49,572 nt of DNA, taken from assembly GCA_902514875.1 (NCBI GenBank), contig CABXSY010000008.1:1-49572 (forward strand), in the 5' to 3' direction. This document shows positions 26,623 to 36,439 of this stretch, in pieces. The notes below the pieces were generated by a model, which was given only the letters and a program-made list of their open reading frames with translations, did not search any database and was not told the DNA's origin. The position numbers and the translations under genes were made by a program. Position 1 is the first letter of the stretch; each line of letters begins with the position of its first letter. This stretch comes from an uncultured Alphaproteobacteria bacterium (lineage in GTDB: Bacteria > Pseudomonadota > Alphaproteobacteria > HIMB59 > GCA-002718135).

Positions 26623-27801
26623 TTAATTAGTATTTAAATTATTTTTTGATCTCAGTGGTAAAAATAAAATGAATATTGAGACTAAAGCCATCATTATTGC
26701 ATTAATTAAAAATAGATATGTAAACTCTAAAGTTAAGGAGTATATTTCTGAAATTAAGAATACTGAGATTGGCCCTGAACCAAATGCTAAAATAAATTTG
26801 ACTCCGTATACTAGGCCATGATACTTTTGAGGTGTAAATCTCCCAAGTAGAATATTTTCTGTAGGAAGAATACTTGCATTAAATACTGCAGCTAGAATAC
26901 ATAACATCACTAAAGAATAACCAGATATGTAAGCTATGCCAAGATAACACGGAAACTGAAGAAATATACCAATTAAGTAAATGGTTTTTAAATTATATCG
27001 ATCAGCAATTAAGCCTCCAACAAATGTTGTAGCGCCAGAAATAAAATATATAATTCCTATCATAAACCCAATTTGAATAGAGTTTATATTACCAATACGT
27101 ATTTCAAAAACTTTTGGTAATGCAGTTTGTGTATTATGAAAAGATAATCCAAGAGCAAACATAGATAAAAGCATTATTAGTGCAATTAAAATCATTTCAT
27201 TTCTTGAATGATCTTGCTGATCATTTTTTATAAAATAATTCTTGTAAGATATTTTATCAATTAAGATTAAGTAAATAAGAATAAATCCAATAATAATAGA
27301 AATTAAACCAGGCAATATAAAAGCTAGCTGCCAATTTAGTAATTCTGTTAAAGTACCAGCTACAAATGCTCCGAAGCCTATACCTACCCCGCCAAAAATA
27401 CCATTTACACCAAGCGCTCTTCCCTGTTTGTTTGCTGAATGAATAACCCAAGGAATACCCACAGGATGATAAATTGAACAAAAAAGCCCAAGAATTGATA
27501 ATGAAAAAAATAAAAAAGAAACTGATGTGCTTAAACCACATAATATAGAAGCTAATCCCATTCCAATGAACATAATCGTCATTGTTCCTGAACGAGACCA
27601 CTTATCACTTAACCAGCCAAAAGGAATCGCTCCTAACCCTATTAGTAGAGCTCCGAGAGACCATAATTTAATTAATTGATCGTAAGAAATATTCCATTCT
27701 TTTTCTATCGTCAAAACAATTACAAAATAAAATGCTGCAAACATATGCATGAGCGCATGTCCTATTGATGAAAATAGGAGTGTATAAAAAGTATTATTCA
27801 A
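26623..27801 (-). CDS. MFS transporter
   Basis: Twelve-helix major-facilitator protein of 392 residues, substrate unknown. The loop after helix 2 reads GWLSDKWSRSGTM, a standard MFS loop 2-3 motif, and helix 4 contains GLFCSIYHPVGIPW, which resembles the fosmidomycin-resistance/YnfM-like subgroup. FGGVGIGFGAFVAG follows, and the second half repeats the loop motif as GGLIADRYN. The start is TTG at 27801, overlapping the msrB stop by 8 bp; the nearest ATGs (codons 18 and 20) would cut into helix 1. Confidence 0.85.
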   Translation of the reverse strand: MNNTFYTLLFSSIGHALMHMFAAFYFVIVLTIEKEWNISYDQLIKLWSLGALLIGLGAIPFGWLSDKWSRSGTMTIMFIGMGLASILCGLSTSVSFLFFSLSILGLFCSIYHPVGIPWVIHSANKQGRALGVNGIFGGVGIGFGAFVAGTLTELLNWQLAFILPGLISIIIGFILIYLILIDKISYKNYFIKNDQQDHSRNEMILIALIMLLSMFALGLSFHNTQTALPKVFEIRIGNINSIQIGFMIGIIYFISGATTFVGGLIADRYNLKTIYLIGIFLQFPCYLGIAYISGYSLVMLCILAAVFNASILPTENILLGRFTPQKYHGLVYGVKFILAFGSGPISVFLISEIYSLTLEFTYLFLINAIMMALVSIFILFLPLRSKNNLNTN

Positions 27802-28189
27802 ACTCTTCGTAATTAATAGAAAGAGAATTTACACAATATCTTTTGCCGGTAGGTTCAGGACCATCATCAAATACATGGCCTAAATGGGCATCACATTTCG
27901 CACACATAATTTCAATACGCACCATTCCATGCGATCTATCAGTCTCTGTTTTAATTGCTTCAGGTGATATTTGTTCAAAAAAACTTGGCCATCCACAATA
28001 TGAATCATATTTTGTAGAACTATTAAATAATTCATTACCACAGCATTTACATTTAAAAATACCACCATTAATAATTTCAAAATTTTTACCAGAAAAAGGA
28101 GGCTCTGTTCCCTTTTGCCTTGTTACATAATACTCATCTTCTGTGAGAAGAGATTTCCATTCTTGATCTTTTTTAATTATCTTTGACAT
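27794..28189 (-). CDS. msrB: Peptide-methionine (R)-S-oxide reductase MsrB
   Basis: Repairs methionine-R-sulfoxide in oxidised proteins. Zinc is held by CKCC (the first CxxC-type pair) and CAKC; the substrate region reads SYCGWPSFFEQI, and the catalytic cysteine is in GKRYCVNSLSI near the C-terminus, with GMVRIEI and HLGHVFDDGP between. At 131 residues it is a standard single-domain MsrB with no MsrA fusion. It overlaps the EamA gene upstream by 17 bp and the MFS gene downstream by 8 bp. Confidence 0.96.
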   Translation of the reverse strand: MSKIIKKDQEWKSLLTEDEYYVTRQKGTEPPFSGKNFEIINGGIFKCKCCGNELFNSSTKYDSYCGWPSFFEQISPEAIKTETDRSHGMVRIEIMCAKCDAHLGHVFDDGPEPTGKRYCVNSLSINYEEFE

Positions 28190-29081
28190 ATTTAAAATTT
28201 AAGTTTGAGAGTATTATTCCCAATAATATAAATATAGTTCCAATTAAATGAAATAAAGCAAATTGTTCTCCTAAAAAACTTATTGCCCATATTGAGCTAA
28301 ATACAGGTACTAAGTGTAAAAATAATCCAGCTCTGTTAGCACCTATAATTGAGACTCCCATATTCCATGAAAAAAAAGAAACAATACTTGCAAATATGGC
28401 TACATAAATAATTATTAAGTAATCATAACTATTATTGGGAATAAAAGTAGAATTTGAAGACTCTATTAAATATATAGGTATAAGAAAAATTAGACCAATA
28501 AATATAAGCACTTCTAAAGTTGCAAGTTGAGAGAGATTTTTATCAATTTTTCTTAATAGTACTGAGTATACACACCATGAAAGTGCAGCAATAAACATCC
28601 AAATATCACCACTTGTAAATTTAAAAGAATAAAGATTATTTAAATTCCCTTTTAAAATAATACAAAATGCACCAACAACCGATAAAAATATTCCAGTAAA
28701 TTGAAATAAACTTGTCTTCGTTTTAAATATTAACCATGAGAAACCAATTATTAGAACTGGTGTTACAGAATTCATAAGAGCAGAATTAATTACGAGTGTT
28801 GTTTGTAAAGATATATAAGTAAAAGAATTAAAGATTGTTACACCAAGAAATGCAATCAAACTAATTAATAAAAAATTTTCTTTATAATATTTTAAATTTT
28901 TTTTTATCTCCTTATAAGTAAAAGGTAAAAGTATAATAAAAGCTAAGCCCCATCGAAAAAAACTTAATTTAAAAGGAGACAAGTCTGTATTATATGCAAT
29001 TTTACCAGCAAAAAAATTTCCAGACCAAAAAAAAGATGAGGCAATTATTAAAATAATAGCTAATAAATATTTATTAATCAC
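28173..29081 (-). CDS. EamA-family (DMT) permease
   Basis: Ten-helix drug/metabolite-type exporter of 302 residues, made of two EamA repeats (about 8-140 and 155-298). Recognisable positions are the FWSGNFFAGKIA start of repeat 1, the FRWGLAFIILLPF helix, SALMNSVTPVLIIGFSWLIFK, and in repeat 2 LVPVFSSIWAISFLGE. The start is GTG, sharing one base with the stop codon of the preceding dehydrogenase gene (TAGTG). The substrate cannot be read from sequence; amino acids or small metabolites are typical. Confidence 0.88.
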   Translation of the reverse strand: MINKYLLAIILIIASSFFWSGNFFAGKIAYNTDLSPFKLSFFRWGLAFIILLPFTYKEIKKNLKYYKENFLLISLIAFLGVTIFNSFTYISLQTTLVINSALMNSVTPVLIIGFSWLIFKTKTSLFQFTGIFLSVVGAFCIILKGNLNNLYSFKFTSGDIWMFIAALSWCVYSVLLRKIDKNLSQLATLEVLIFIGLIFLIPIYLIESSNSTFIPNNSYDYLIIIYVAIFASIVSFFSWNMGVSIIGANRAGLFLHLVPVFSSIWAISFLGEQFALFHLIGTIFILLGIILSNLNFKYVKDN

Positions 29082-29953
29082 TATTTATCAACTAGCGTCA
29101 TTAAAGATGACGTGTCAAATCTATTACCTCCATTTTTTTGAACCTCTTCATAATATTGATCAACTATTTTTGTAACAGGAAGCATTGCGCCATTTTTATT
29201 AGCTTCATTAAAACAAATAGATAAATCTTTGCGCATCCAATCTACGGCAAAACCATAATCAAACTTTCCATCAAGCATAGTTCTATATCTATTTTCCATT
29301 TGCCATGATTGAGCTGCACCTTTGGATATTACGCTAAGAACTTTTTCCATATCTACATTGGATTTTTTTCCAAAAGCCATTGCTTCAGATAACCCTTGAA
29401 CTAATCCCGCAATACAAATTTGATTTATCATTTTAGCTATTTGACCTGATCCAGATGGACCTATAAGTTCAACTGCTTTTCCATAAGATGTTAGAACTGG
29501 TTTAACAGTATTATAGTCTTTTTCATCTCCGCCTATCATTATAGACAAAACACCATTTTCTGCACCTGCTTGACCGCCAGATACAGGAGCATCAAGAAAA
29601 CTCAATTTTTTATCTTTAAGTTTTTGATAATAATTTCTTGCTATCTCTGCAGAAGCTGTTGTGTGATCAACAATTATTGATCCTTCGGTTACTTTTGAAA
29701 GAATTCCATCTTTACCTTCCATTACTTCAATAATATCTTCATCACGTCCAACACACATAAAAACAATTTCAGAATTTTGAGAAGCTTCACCAGGAGTTTT
29801 AGCCATCCTACCTTTATATTCTTCTACCCATTTTTCTGCTTTAGCAGTTGTTCTATTATATACAGTTACATTATAACCTTTGTTTTGAAGATGACCTGCC
29901 ATTGGATAACCCATTACTCCTAAGCCAATAAAAGAAACATTTTTAATACTCAT
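29081..29953 (-). CDS. NAD(P)-dependent beta-hydroxyacid dehydrogenase (3-hydroxyisobutyrate dehydrogenase / GarR family)
   Basis: Oxidoreductase acting on 3-hydroxyisobutyrate, tartronate semialdehyde or a similar 3-hydroxyacid. The N-terminal Rossmann motif is FIGLGVMGYPMAGHL with YNRTTAKAE after strand 2. The substrate motif is FLDAPVSGGQAGAENG near residue 118, and the catalytic lysine is in GQIAKMINQ near 171. At 290 residues it is complete. NRTTAKAE after strand 2 favours NADP as cofactor, an inference. It overlaps the phosphatase gene upstream and the permease downstream by one base each. Confidence 0.88.
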   Translation of the reverse strand: MSIKNVSFIGLGVMGYPMAGHLQNKGYNVTVYNRTTAKAEKWVEEYKGRMAKTPGEASQNSEIVFMCVGRDEDIIEVMEGKDGILSKVTEGSIIVDHTTASAEIARNYYQKLKDKKLSFLDAPVSGGQAGAENGVLSIMIGGDEKDYNTVKPVLTSYGKAVELIGPSGSGQIAKMINQICIAGLVQGLSEAMAFGKKSNVDMEKVLSVISKGAAQSWQMENRYRTMLDGKFDYGFAVDWMRKDLSICFNEANKNGAMLPVTKIVDQYYEEVQKNGGNRFDTSSLMTLVDK

Positions 29954-30756
29954 TAATATTCTCCTAATTTTTCTAAAATTTTTAAATTCAAATCTTCTGA
30001 ATTACTAACAATTAAATTCTTATTCTTTTTTGTAAAGTCATATTTATTTTTATCAAAATCTATGTCGGCGCCTCCTGCTTCCCTAATAAAAAGAATGCCA
30101 GGAATATGGTCCCAGGGAGATAGTTTTGATAAAATAGCAAAATTTCTAATCCCAATGCCTATATCTATATATTCAAAACCAATGCATCTATAAGAATTTA
30201 CTTCTTTAAATATGTTTCTAAATATCTTTAACTTATCTTTAAATCCTGGTTCCCAATACTTTGTACTAATTGATCCTATTGTTTCTTCAATTATATTGGT
30301 CTCTTTTGTAATAATTTTATTATTATTAATATAAGCACCTTCATTTATAATAGCTGAGCACATAATTTTTTCCAGCGGCTTATATATCCAAGAACGTAAA
30401 ATTTTTTCTTTAAAAGTTAAAGCTATCATTATTGCAAATTTATCTCTACCGTTAGCAAAATTTGTTGTTCCATCTATTGGATCAACAGTCCAACAATATG
30501 CATCTTCGTTATAAAAATTTAATATATTTTCATTTCTAGAATATTCCTCTTCACCTATAAAATTTGAGGTAGGTAAAATTTTTAACAAATTATTTTTTAA
30601 TTCTTTTTCTGCTTCTATATCAGCTACTGTAACTAAATCAGATCCATTTTTATAATAAATGTCATCTTCTGATAAATTGTTGAATTTTGGCAAAATGATA
30701 TTTTTACTTACTTGAAAACAAATATCCTCTATGTCCTCTTGCTTTATATTATCCAT
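29953..30756 (-). CDS. Inositol monophosphatase-family phosphatase
   Basis: Mg-dependent, Li-sensitive phosphatase fold. Metal-binding motifs are FIGEEEY near residue 68, DPIDGTTNFANG near residue 90 and SPWDHIPGILFIREAGG near 213. At 267 residues it has the normal family length. Members act on inositol phosphates, PAP, fructose bisphosphate or histidinol phosphate; no feature here decides among them. In alphaproteobacteria the neighbourhood dat-trkA does not normally include it, so its local role is unclear. It overlaps the transaminase gene by 8 bp. Confidence 0.87.
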   Translation of the reverse strand: MDNIKQEDIEDICFQVSKNIILPKFNNLSEDDIYYKNGSDLVTVADIEAEKELKNNLLKILPTSNFIGEEEYSRNENILNFYNEDAYCWTVDPIDGTTNFANGRDKFAIMIALTFKEKILRSWIYKPLEKIMCSAIINEGAYINNNKIITKETNIIEETIGSISTKYWEPGFKDKLKIFRNIFKEVNSYRCIGFEYIDIGIGIRNFAILSKLSPWDHIPGILFIREAGGADIDFDKNKYDFTKKNKNLIVSNSEDLNLKILEKLGEY

Positions 30757-31594
30757 TAATACATGCTTCAGTATACATTTCTGCTAGTTTCAATGTGATA
30801 TTGCCAATTTTACCTTTATTGATTTTTTTATTATCAATTTTTAGAATAGGAGTGATAAAACTTCCAGAACTTGTTAAAAATACTTCATCTGCATTAACTA
30901 ATTGCTTATGAGTAAATTGTTTTTCTACTAATTTAAGTTTAGTTTTTTTTATAATTTTTAAGAGAGAAGTTCTAGTTACACCTTTTAATATATCAGAATT
31001 AGCTGGATGTGTTATCAAATTATTTCTTTTAATAATCCAAATATTTGAAGATGTACCCTCAGTCACTTTTCCATTTTGTATTAAAATTGCCTCATAAGCA
31101 TTTTTCTTTTTAGCCATATTTGCTGCTATAATATTTGGAAGTAAATTTACTGTTTTAATATCACGTCTTTTCCATCGAAGATCTTGGTATGTAATTGCAT
31201 TTACTCCTACAAATTTCTTTCCAGGTAAATTAAAACTCTTATTTCTTGTATATAAAATTAAAGTTGGGATTAAATTTTTTTGATATTTATGCTCTCTAAA
31301 TTGAATACCTCTTGTAATTTGTAAATATATTATACCATTTCTTGTTTTATTTTTCTTTATTAGATTCAGAAAAATTTTATTAAGGTTTTTTTTATTAATT
31401 TTAAATTTGATTTCTAATTCACGAAGAGAATATTTTAATCTCTTGAGATGAAAATCTAAATCAATTAAATTATTATCTAAAACTGCTATAACTTCATAAA
31501 CACTATCTGCAAATTGTAATCCTCTATCCTCAATATGAATTTTAGCTGATTTAAAATTTATAAATTTGTTATTTATATATGCAAAATTTGGCAT
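30749..31594 (-). CDS. dat: D-amino-acid transaminase (class IV aminotransferase)
   Basis: PLP enzyme probably making D-glutamate or D-alanine for peptidoglycan. The fold-type IV core reads DRGLQFADSVYEVIAV near residue 23; the PLP lysine is in RRDIKTVNLLPNIIAA, followed by NAYEAILIQNGKVTEGTSSNIWII and DILKGVTRTSLL. The IKTVNLLPN form is closest to D-amino-acid transaminases; branched-chain (IlvE) and aminodeoxychorismate lyase are the alternatives. At 281 residues it is complete. It sits after trkA, where alphaproteobacteria usually carry dat. Confidence 0.87.
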   Translation of the reverse strand: MPNFAYINNKFINFKSAKIHIEDRGLQFADSVYEVIAVLDNNLIDLDFHLKRLKYSLRELEIKFKINKKNLNKIFLNLIKKNKTRNGIIYLQITRGIQFREHKYQKNLIPTLILYTRNKSFNLPGKKFVGVNAITYQDLRWKRRDIKTVNLLPNIIAANMAKKKNAYEAILIQNGKVTEGTSSNIWIIKRNNLITHPANSDILKGVTRTSLLKIIKKTKLKLVEKQFTHKQLVNADEVFLTSSGSFITPILKIDNKKINKGKIGNITLKLAEMYTEACING

Positions 31595-31598
31595 TAAA

Positions 31599-32963
31599 TT
31601 AAACTTTTGATAAAAGTTTTTCTAGTTTTTTTATGCAGTTTGTTTCAGCAAAAAAAACAACATCATCATTTTCTTTAAAAACAGTTTGGCTATTAGGGAT
31701 TATAATTTTTTTATCCCTTACAATTGAGCCAATACGTATACCTTTTGGTAATTCTAATTCTTTAAGATTTTTGTTACAAAGAAATGATTCTGATTGAATA
31801 TCTGCCTCTATTACTTCTCCAAAACCTTCACCTATGGAATAATCGTTTCGTATTTTTACGCCTCTAACCTTTTCTAAAATTTTAGAAATTGTTATTATTT
31901 TTGGATCTATGGTCATATCAACACCAATATTAGACAATAAAGATGAATAATTACTATTATTAATCAAAGTTATTGATGTGTTGGCGCCTGCTCTTTTAGC
32001 TAGTAAGGATGATAGAATATTAACTTCATCGTCTTCTGTAATTGATATACAGTATCCTGAATCTGATATGTTTACCTCTTCAAGTATCTGATTATCCAAA
32101 CCATCTCCACATGTCACTGTGATATTTTCTAAATTTGACGCAAGAAATTCTGCGCGTTCTTTATTAGCTTCAATGAGTTCAGTTTTTATATATGTTTCAG
32201 AATTTTCAATTAATTGTGCGAGTGAAAATCCTATATTTCCACCACCGATAATCACAGCTTTTTTTGCCTGCAATTCTTGATGGCCAAATTCAGATAAAAC
32301 GTCTGTCAAATTATCAGTTTCCACAACTAGAAAGATGGTATCCTTTTTTTCAATTTTTGTTGAAGAATTTACTGTAAATTTTTGATCACCTCTAAATATA
32401 AACATAATGTTGGCTAAATAGTCAGGAAATTTTTCTGATAATTCTCTTACAGATAGGCCTGAATGTAAAAAATTATCCTCACATTTTAATCCAATTAATT
32501 TCAATTTTTTATCTGATAATTCAACCATATCTATTGTGCCGGGAGAAATTAATCTTCTAAATATACCTTTAGCAACTTCTTGTTCTGGAGAAATAATTGC
32601 ATCTATTGGAAAATTTTCATCATTATATAAATTTTTCCAATCATTTTTTAAATAATCTTGTTGTCTTATTCTTGCAATTTTCTTTTTTATTTTAAATAAA
32701 GAGTGGCCAATTTGACAAGTAACCATATTAGTTTCATCACTTTTAGTAACTGCAATTAATATTTCACAGTCATGTGCACCGGCACTCTCTAAAACTGATG
32801 GCATACTAGGGGTACCATTTATTGTTTTGACATCCAAATTTTCAGACACCTTGTTTAATCTATTTTCATCTTCATCAATAACTGTAACTTCAAAGTTTTC
32901 GCGTGATAGTTTATCAGCTATGCTATATCCAACATCTCCAGCACCACAAATAATTGTTTTCAT
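31599..32963 (-). CDS. trkA: Trk potassium uptake regulatory protein TrkA
   Basis: Cytosolic NAD-binding gating subunit of the TrkH/TrkG potassium channel. It contains two copies of the RCK unit: Rossmann motif MKTIICGAGDVGYSIADKL at the N-terminus and AVIIGGGNIGFSLAQLI from about residue 234, each followed by a TrkA-C domain (about 140-220 and 370-450). At 454 residues it has the normal length. The membrane partner TrkH is not in this window. It follows ntrX by 7 bp in the conserved ntrY-ntrX-trkA-dat order. Confidence 0.95.
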   Translation of the reverse strand: MKTIICGAGDVGYSIADKLSRENFEVTVIDEDENRLNKVSENLDVKTINGTPSMPSVLESAGAHDCEILIAVTKSDETNMVTCQIGHSLFKIKKKIARIRQQDYLKNDWKNLYNDENFPIDAIISPEQEVAKGIFRRLISPGTIDMVELSDKKLKLIGLKCEDNFLHSGLSVRELSEKFPDYLANIMFIFRGDQKFTVNSSTKIEKKDTIFLVVETDNLTDVLSEFGHQELQAKKAVIIGGGNIGFSLAQLIENSETYIKTELIEANKERAEFLASNLENITVTCGDGLDNQILEEVNISDSGYCISITEDDEVNILSSLLAKRAGANTSITLINNSNYSSLLSNIGVDMTIDPKIITISKILEKVRGVKIRNDYSIGEGFGEVIEADIQSESFLCNKNLKELELPKGIRIGSIVRDKKIIIPNSQTVFKENDDVVFFAETNCIKKLEKLLSKV

Positions 32964-32970
32964 TGATTAG

Positions 32971-34302
32971 TTATTCTACTGTTATATCTAGTGATTTAAA
33001 TTTTCTATAAAGAGCAGTTCTTTCCATTCCTGTAAACTCAGAAACTTTTGTTATATTACCATTAAATCTCTTAATTTGCGATATTAAATAATTTTTTTCA
33101 AACTCGGATCTTGCTTCTTTTAATGATAAATCCAGTGAATTATTGGAAGAATTTGACGCAGTTTCATCTCCCATTTGTAAAGCTAAATCATCAACCTCTA
33201 ACTCTTTTATATTTTGATCTTGGTTAAGTATCAGACTTTTCTCAACATAGTTAATTAATTGAGATATATTTCCAGGCCAATCATACATTTGTAACTTAGT
33301 TAAGGCTTTAGAAGAAAATTTAAAATTTAAATTTCCTCCACTTTTTTCATTTAAATAAAAATTAAGGATCGGAAGAACATCCTCCCTCCTGTCAGAAAGG
33401 GAGGTAAATTTTATAAAGTCTGTTGAAATTCTATCATATAGTCTTTTAATAAAATTACCTTTTTCAATTTCTATTTCTAAATTTTTCTCAGTAATTGTAA
33501 TAATTTTATGATTTAATTTAATATCAAGATCTTCAAAAAATTTTTTATTTTCTAGAAAATTTAAAAGTTTTTTTTGATAAAAATTTGGTAAGGTTTCAAT
33601 ATTGAGAAGTATTAATGAATTATTGTTTGATCGATAAAAAATATTTTCATTAATTGCATTTTTATTTTCCGCAAACATATTATCCAATGCTTCATTTGTA
33701 AGTTTTTTAAAATCAATTGATATAGGAAGCTTATCTTTATATGGTGAATTTTGATGTATTAAATTTGAAAAATGTTTTTTTCCTGTTCCAAATGGCCCTT
33801 CAATTAATAATCTTGAATTACTTGAACTCTGCTCATTTAAATGTTTGTTAATTTTTTTTATGAATTCTGAATTCCCTATTAGTGGTATAGCTTTAATTAA
33901 GGTATCTTTTAAATTTTTATTTTCACTCAATAATGATGAACTTTCTATTGCTCTCTTAGCAAGAATGATTAATTTATCACTATTAAATGGTTTTTCTAAA
34001 AAGTCGTATGCTCCATTTTTTATAGATTTTACTGCAAGATCAACAGTTCCATGACCACTTATAATAATAATTGGGATATTACTATTAATTGATTTAAATT
34101 CTTTTAAAATTTCAATACCATCTAATTTACTGTTAGATAGCCACACATCTAAAATAACTAAGTCGGGTTTAATTTCTTTGAATTTACTAATTGCTTCATC
34201 TGAATTAAGCGCAATAGATGTATTATAATTTTCATCTTTTAGAATTTCTGAAATAAGAAAACAAATATCCTTTTCATCATCTATAATTAATACTTTATGC
34301 AT
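32971..34302 (-). CDS. ntrX: Response regulator NtrX (with eroded AAA+ motifs)
   Basis: Partner of NtrY, a nitrogen- and redox-linked regulator. The receiver domain has phosphoacceptor D52 (LVILDVWL) and K104 (LEKPF). The AAA+ domain keeps Walker A (GPFGTGK, 169-175), but Walker B reads SLILLNIE where the family has TLFLDE, so the DE pair is replaced by L233-N234. No GAFTGA sigma-54 loop is present. A Fis-type helix-turn-helix closes the protein (ITKVSEFTGMERTALYRKFKSL region). I start at the ATG at 34302; a TTG three codons upstream is less likely. It overlaps ntrY by 8 bp. Confidence 0.9.
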   Translation of the reverse strand: MHKVLIIDDEKDICFLISEILKDENYNTSIALNSDEAISKFKEIKPDLVILDVWLSNSKLDGIEILKEFKSINSNIPIIIISGHGTVDLAVKSIKNGAYDFLEKPFNSDKLIILAKRAIESSSLLSENKNLKDTLIKAIPLIGNSEFIKKINKHLNEQSSSNSRLLIEGPFGTGKKHFSNLIHQNSPYKDKLPISIDFKKLTNEALDNMFAENKNAINENIFYRSNNNSLILLNIETLPNFYQKKLLNFLENKKFFEDLDIKLNHKIITITEKNLEIEIEKGNFIKRLYDRISTDFIKFTSLSDRREDVLPILNFYLNEKSGGNLNFKFSSKALTKLQMYDWPGNISQLINYVEKSLILNQDQNIKELEVDDLALQMGDETASNSSNNSLDLSLKEARSEFEKNYLISQIKRFNGNITKVSEFTGMERTALYRKFKSLDITVE

Positions 34303-36439
34303 TGTATTCAAAATTAATTAGTGATGTTGTGCCTGCCATATTTTTATTTTTCTCAATTTTTATTTTACCGCCATGATCTTCAATAATTCTTTTTACAATA
34401 GATAGACCAAGACCAGTTCCTTTTGTTTTAGTTGTAAAATAAGGCTCAAATATTTTACTCAACATTTTTTCATCAATTCCTACACCATTATCCTTTATTT
34501 CAATTTTTATATTTTTAGCATCGGTAGCTATTAGTACTTCAACTGCAGGGTTAGGTATTTTTTCCACAGCTTCAATAGCGTTTTTAATTAAGTTACTGAA
34601 ACATCTTGAGATTTGAAGAGTGTCAAAATGAAAATAAATATCATTTTCAGGTTTAATTAAATTAAGCTTTATATCTTTCCTTGTATTGAAATATAAAAGG
34701 AATGCCTCTTCTAAACATTTTGATAAGTTATCAAGCTTGATTTCTGCTTCAGGCATTCTCGCAAAAGATGAAAATTCATCGACTAACTTTCCAATATCAT
34801 CTACTTGCCTTGATATTGTTTTAGTCAAAAGTGAAATATCCTCCTTATCTGTTTTTGCATCCAAAAATTTCTTTTCTATTCTTTCGGCAGAAAGTTTAAT
34901 AGGGGTGAGAGGATTTTTAACTTCATGTGCTATCTTTCTTGCTATATCAGACCAAGCAGCATGTTTTTCTGCTAAAATTAAAGATGTAGTATCATCTAGG
35001 GCAACAACATATCCCTTAATTTTATTATCATTAATCTCTTTAATGACTCTAATATTAAAATTCCTCTGATCATCATATAATGTAAAATCGTATTGAAAAT
35101 TTAATAATACTTTATTTGAAGTTTCAAAATTTTCGAATATCTTTTTCCATTCAGGGAAATAGGATAGAAAATTCTCATTTATTTTAAAAGTTTTAGTGCT
35201 TCTAAATAGTTTTGTTAAAGTTGTATTGTATAACAAAATATTAAAATTTTTATCTAAGGAAATTACACCTATTGTTAAAAGGCTTAAGATAGCCTCTATA
35301 AAAATTCTTTTTTCTTCATCTTCTTGACTTTTTGATATTAACTCATTTTGCTTATTCTCAATTTCAGAAATCATTTTATTATAAGATGATAATAATACTT
35401 TTATCTCCTGAAATTGATCTGTTTCACTAACTTTAGCATCAAAATTTCCTTCTGAAATTTTATTTGCAGATTTGATTAAGTTTGTAATTGGTTTACTGAG
35501 ATTACTAGCTAGATTAAAACCAATCAAAATTGCCACTAATATAAAACAAATAGAGAAAAGAACAAATATCATTGAATAAGTTATTTGAATTCCTGAACTT
35601 TCCTCTTCTTTCATAGTATAAATTTCAAATGCCTCTTTTGTAGCGCTAATATGATCCCAGATATTAGTATTTAGATTTCTATTAACCTGCATATAAACAT
35701 CATTTAAAAAGTTTATTTTTTTATAAGCTGTAATAGAATTTTTATTTAATTGGAAAATATATACACGATTTTGATTAACAATCTTAAATATTTCATTTGA
35801 TGGCACTGAAAAATTTTTATTATTAGGATCTTTTAAACTTAAATATATATTGCCTTCCGTATTAAAAATATAAATACTTGAAATTGTTCTCAAGTTAATA
35901 AATTCACTTAAAGCCGTTCTAATTGATTGAATATTAACTTCATTATTTTGAGAAACTTTTAATATTTCTCTCATAATTAATTGAGTATCAGACACTATTT
36001 CAGCCTGTATTTCATTTTCATAATTTCTTGCTACGATATTAGAATTTACAACTGCATCCCTCACAGCATCTCCATACCAAGTTCTTAATTCTAAATTAAA
36101 GAAAAGTGATGTTATAATAACTAATCCAATAGCTGGGCCTAAAGCCATTGCAGCAAATAAATTTACAAATTTTATATATAATCGAGATTCATCATAACTT
36201 TTTCTTCTTCTCACTAAAATCAGAACAATTTGTCTTATAATTATAGAAATCAATAAAATGACAAAAATAACATCGGCCAATAAAAAAAATTGTAGTCTTC
36301 TAGGATCTTTTACTAAATCGTTGTTCGGTAACATTAGGTAGAATGTGATAGAAAAACTCAATATGATTAAAAAAATTAAAAAATAAAAAGATAATCTTGA
36401 TAGATGTATAGATTTAAGTAATTTTGATAGGTCAAACAC
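34295..36439 (-). CDS. ntrY: Sensor histidine kinase NtrY
   Basis: Membrane histidine kinase that phosphorylates NtrX. Three membrane segments lie in the first 120 residues and one near 285-310, enclosing an extracytoplasmic sensor region. A HAMP (about 312-365) and a PAS domain follow. The HisKA box is DIARKIAHEVKNPLTPIKLSAE with phosphoacceptor H505, and the ATPase domain has N, G1 and G2 boxes (NLIKNAIEAV, IKDNGVGID, GTGLGLSIVKRII). The 714 residues are complete. The start is GTG at 36439. In many relatives ntrBC lies just upstream; here a divergent ispDF does. Confidence 0.94.
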   Translation of the reverse strand: MFDLSKLLKSIHLSRLSFYFLIFLIILSFSITFYLMLPNNDLVKDPRRLQFFLLADVIFVILLISIIIRQIVLILVRRRKSYDESRLYIKFVNLFAAMALGPAIGLVIITSLFFNLELRTWYGDAVRDAVVNSNIVARNYENEIQAEIVSDTQLIMREILKVSQNNEVNIQSIRTALSEFINLRTISSIYIFNTEGNIYLSLKDPNNKNFSVPSNEIFKIVNQNRVYIFQLNKNSITAYKKINFLNDVYMQVNRNLNTNIWDHISATKEAFEIYTMKEEESSGIQITYSMIFVLFSICFILVAILIGFNLASNLSKPITNLIKSANKISEGNFDAKVSETDQFQEIKVLLSSYNKMISEIENKQNELISKSQEDEEKRIFIEAILSLLTIGVISLDKNFNILLYNTTLTKLFRSTKTFKINENFLSYFPEWKKIFENFETSNKVLLNFQYDFTLYDDQRNFNIRVIKEINDNKIKGYVVALDDTTSLILAEKHAAWSDIARKIAHEVKNPLTPIKLSAERIEKKFLDAKTDKEDISLLTKTISRQVDDIGKLVDEFSSFARMPEAEIKLDNLSKCLEEAFLLYFNTRKDIKLNLIKPENDIYFHFDTLQISRCFSNLIKNAIEAVEKIPNPAVEVLIATDAKNIKIEIKDNGVGIDEKMLSKIFEPYFTTKTKGTGLGLSIVKRIIEDHGGKIKIEKNKNMAGTTSLINFEYNA

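Noticed and set aside
27257..27601. A 114-codon open frame on the same strand inside the MFS transporter gene
   Set aside because: It is an alternate frame of a membrane protein gene; its aromatic-rich sequence has no recognisable motif, while the main frame shows clear MFS motifs.
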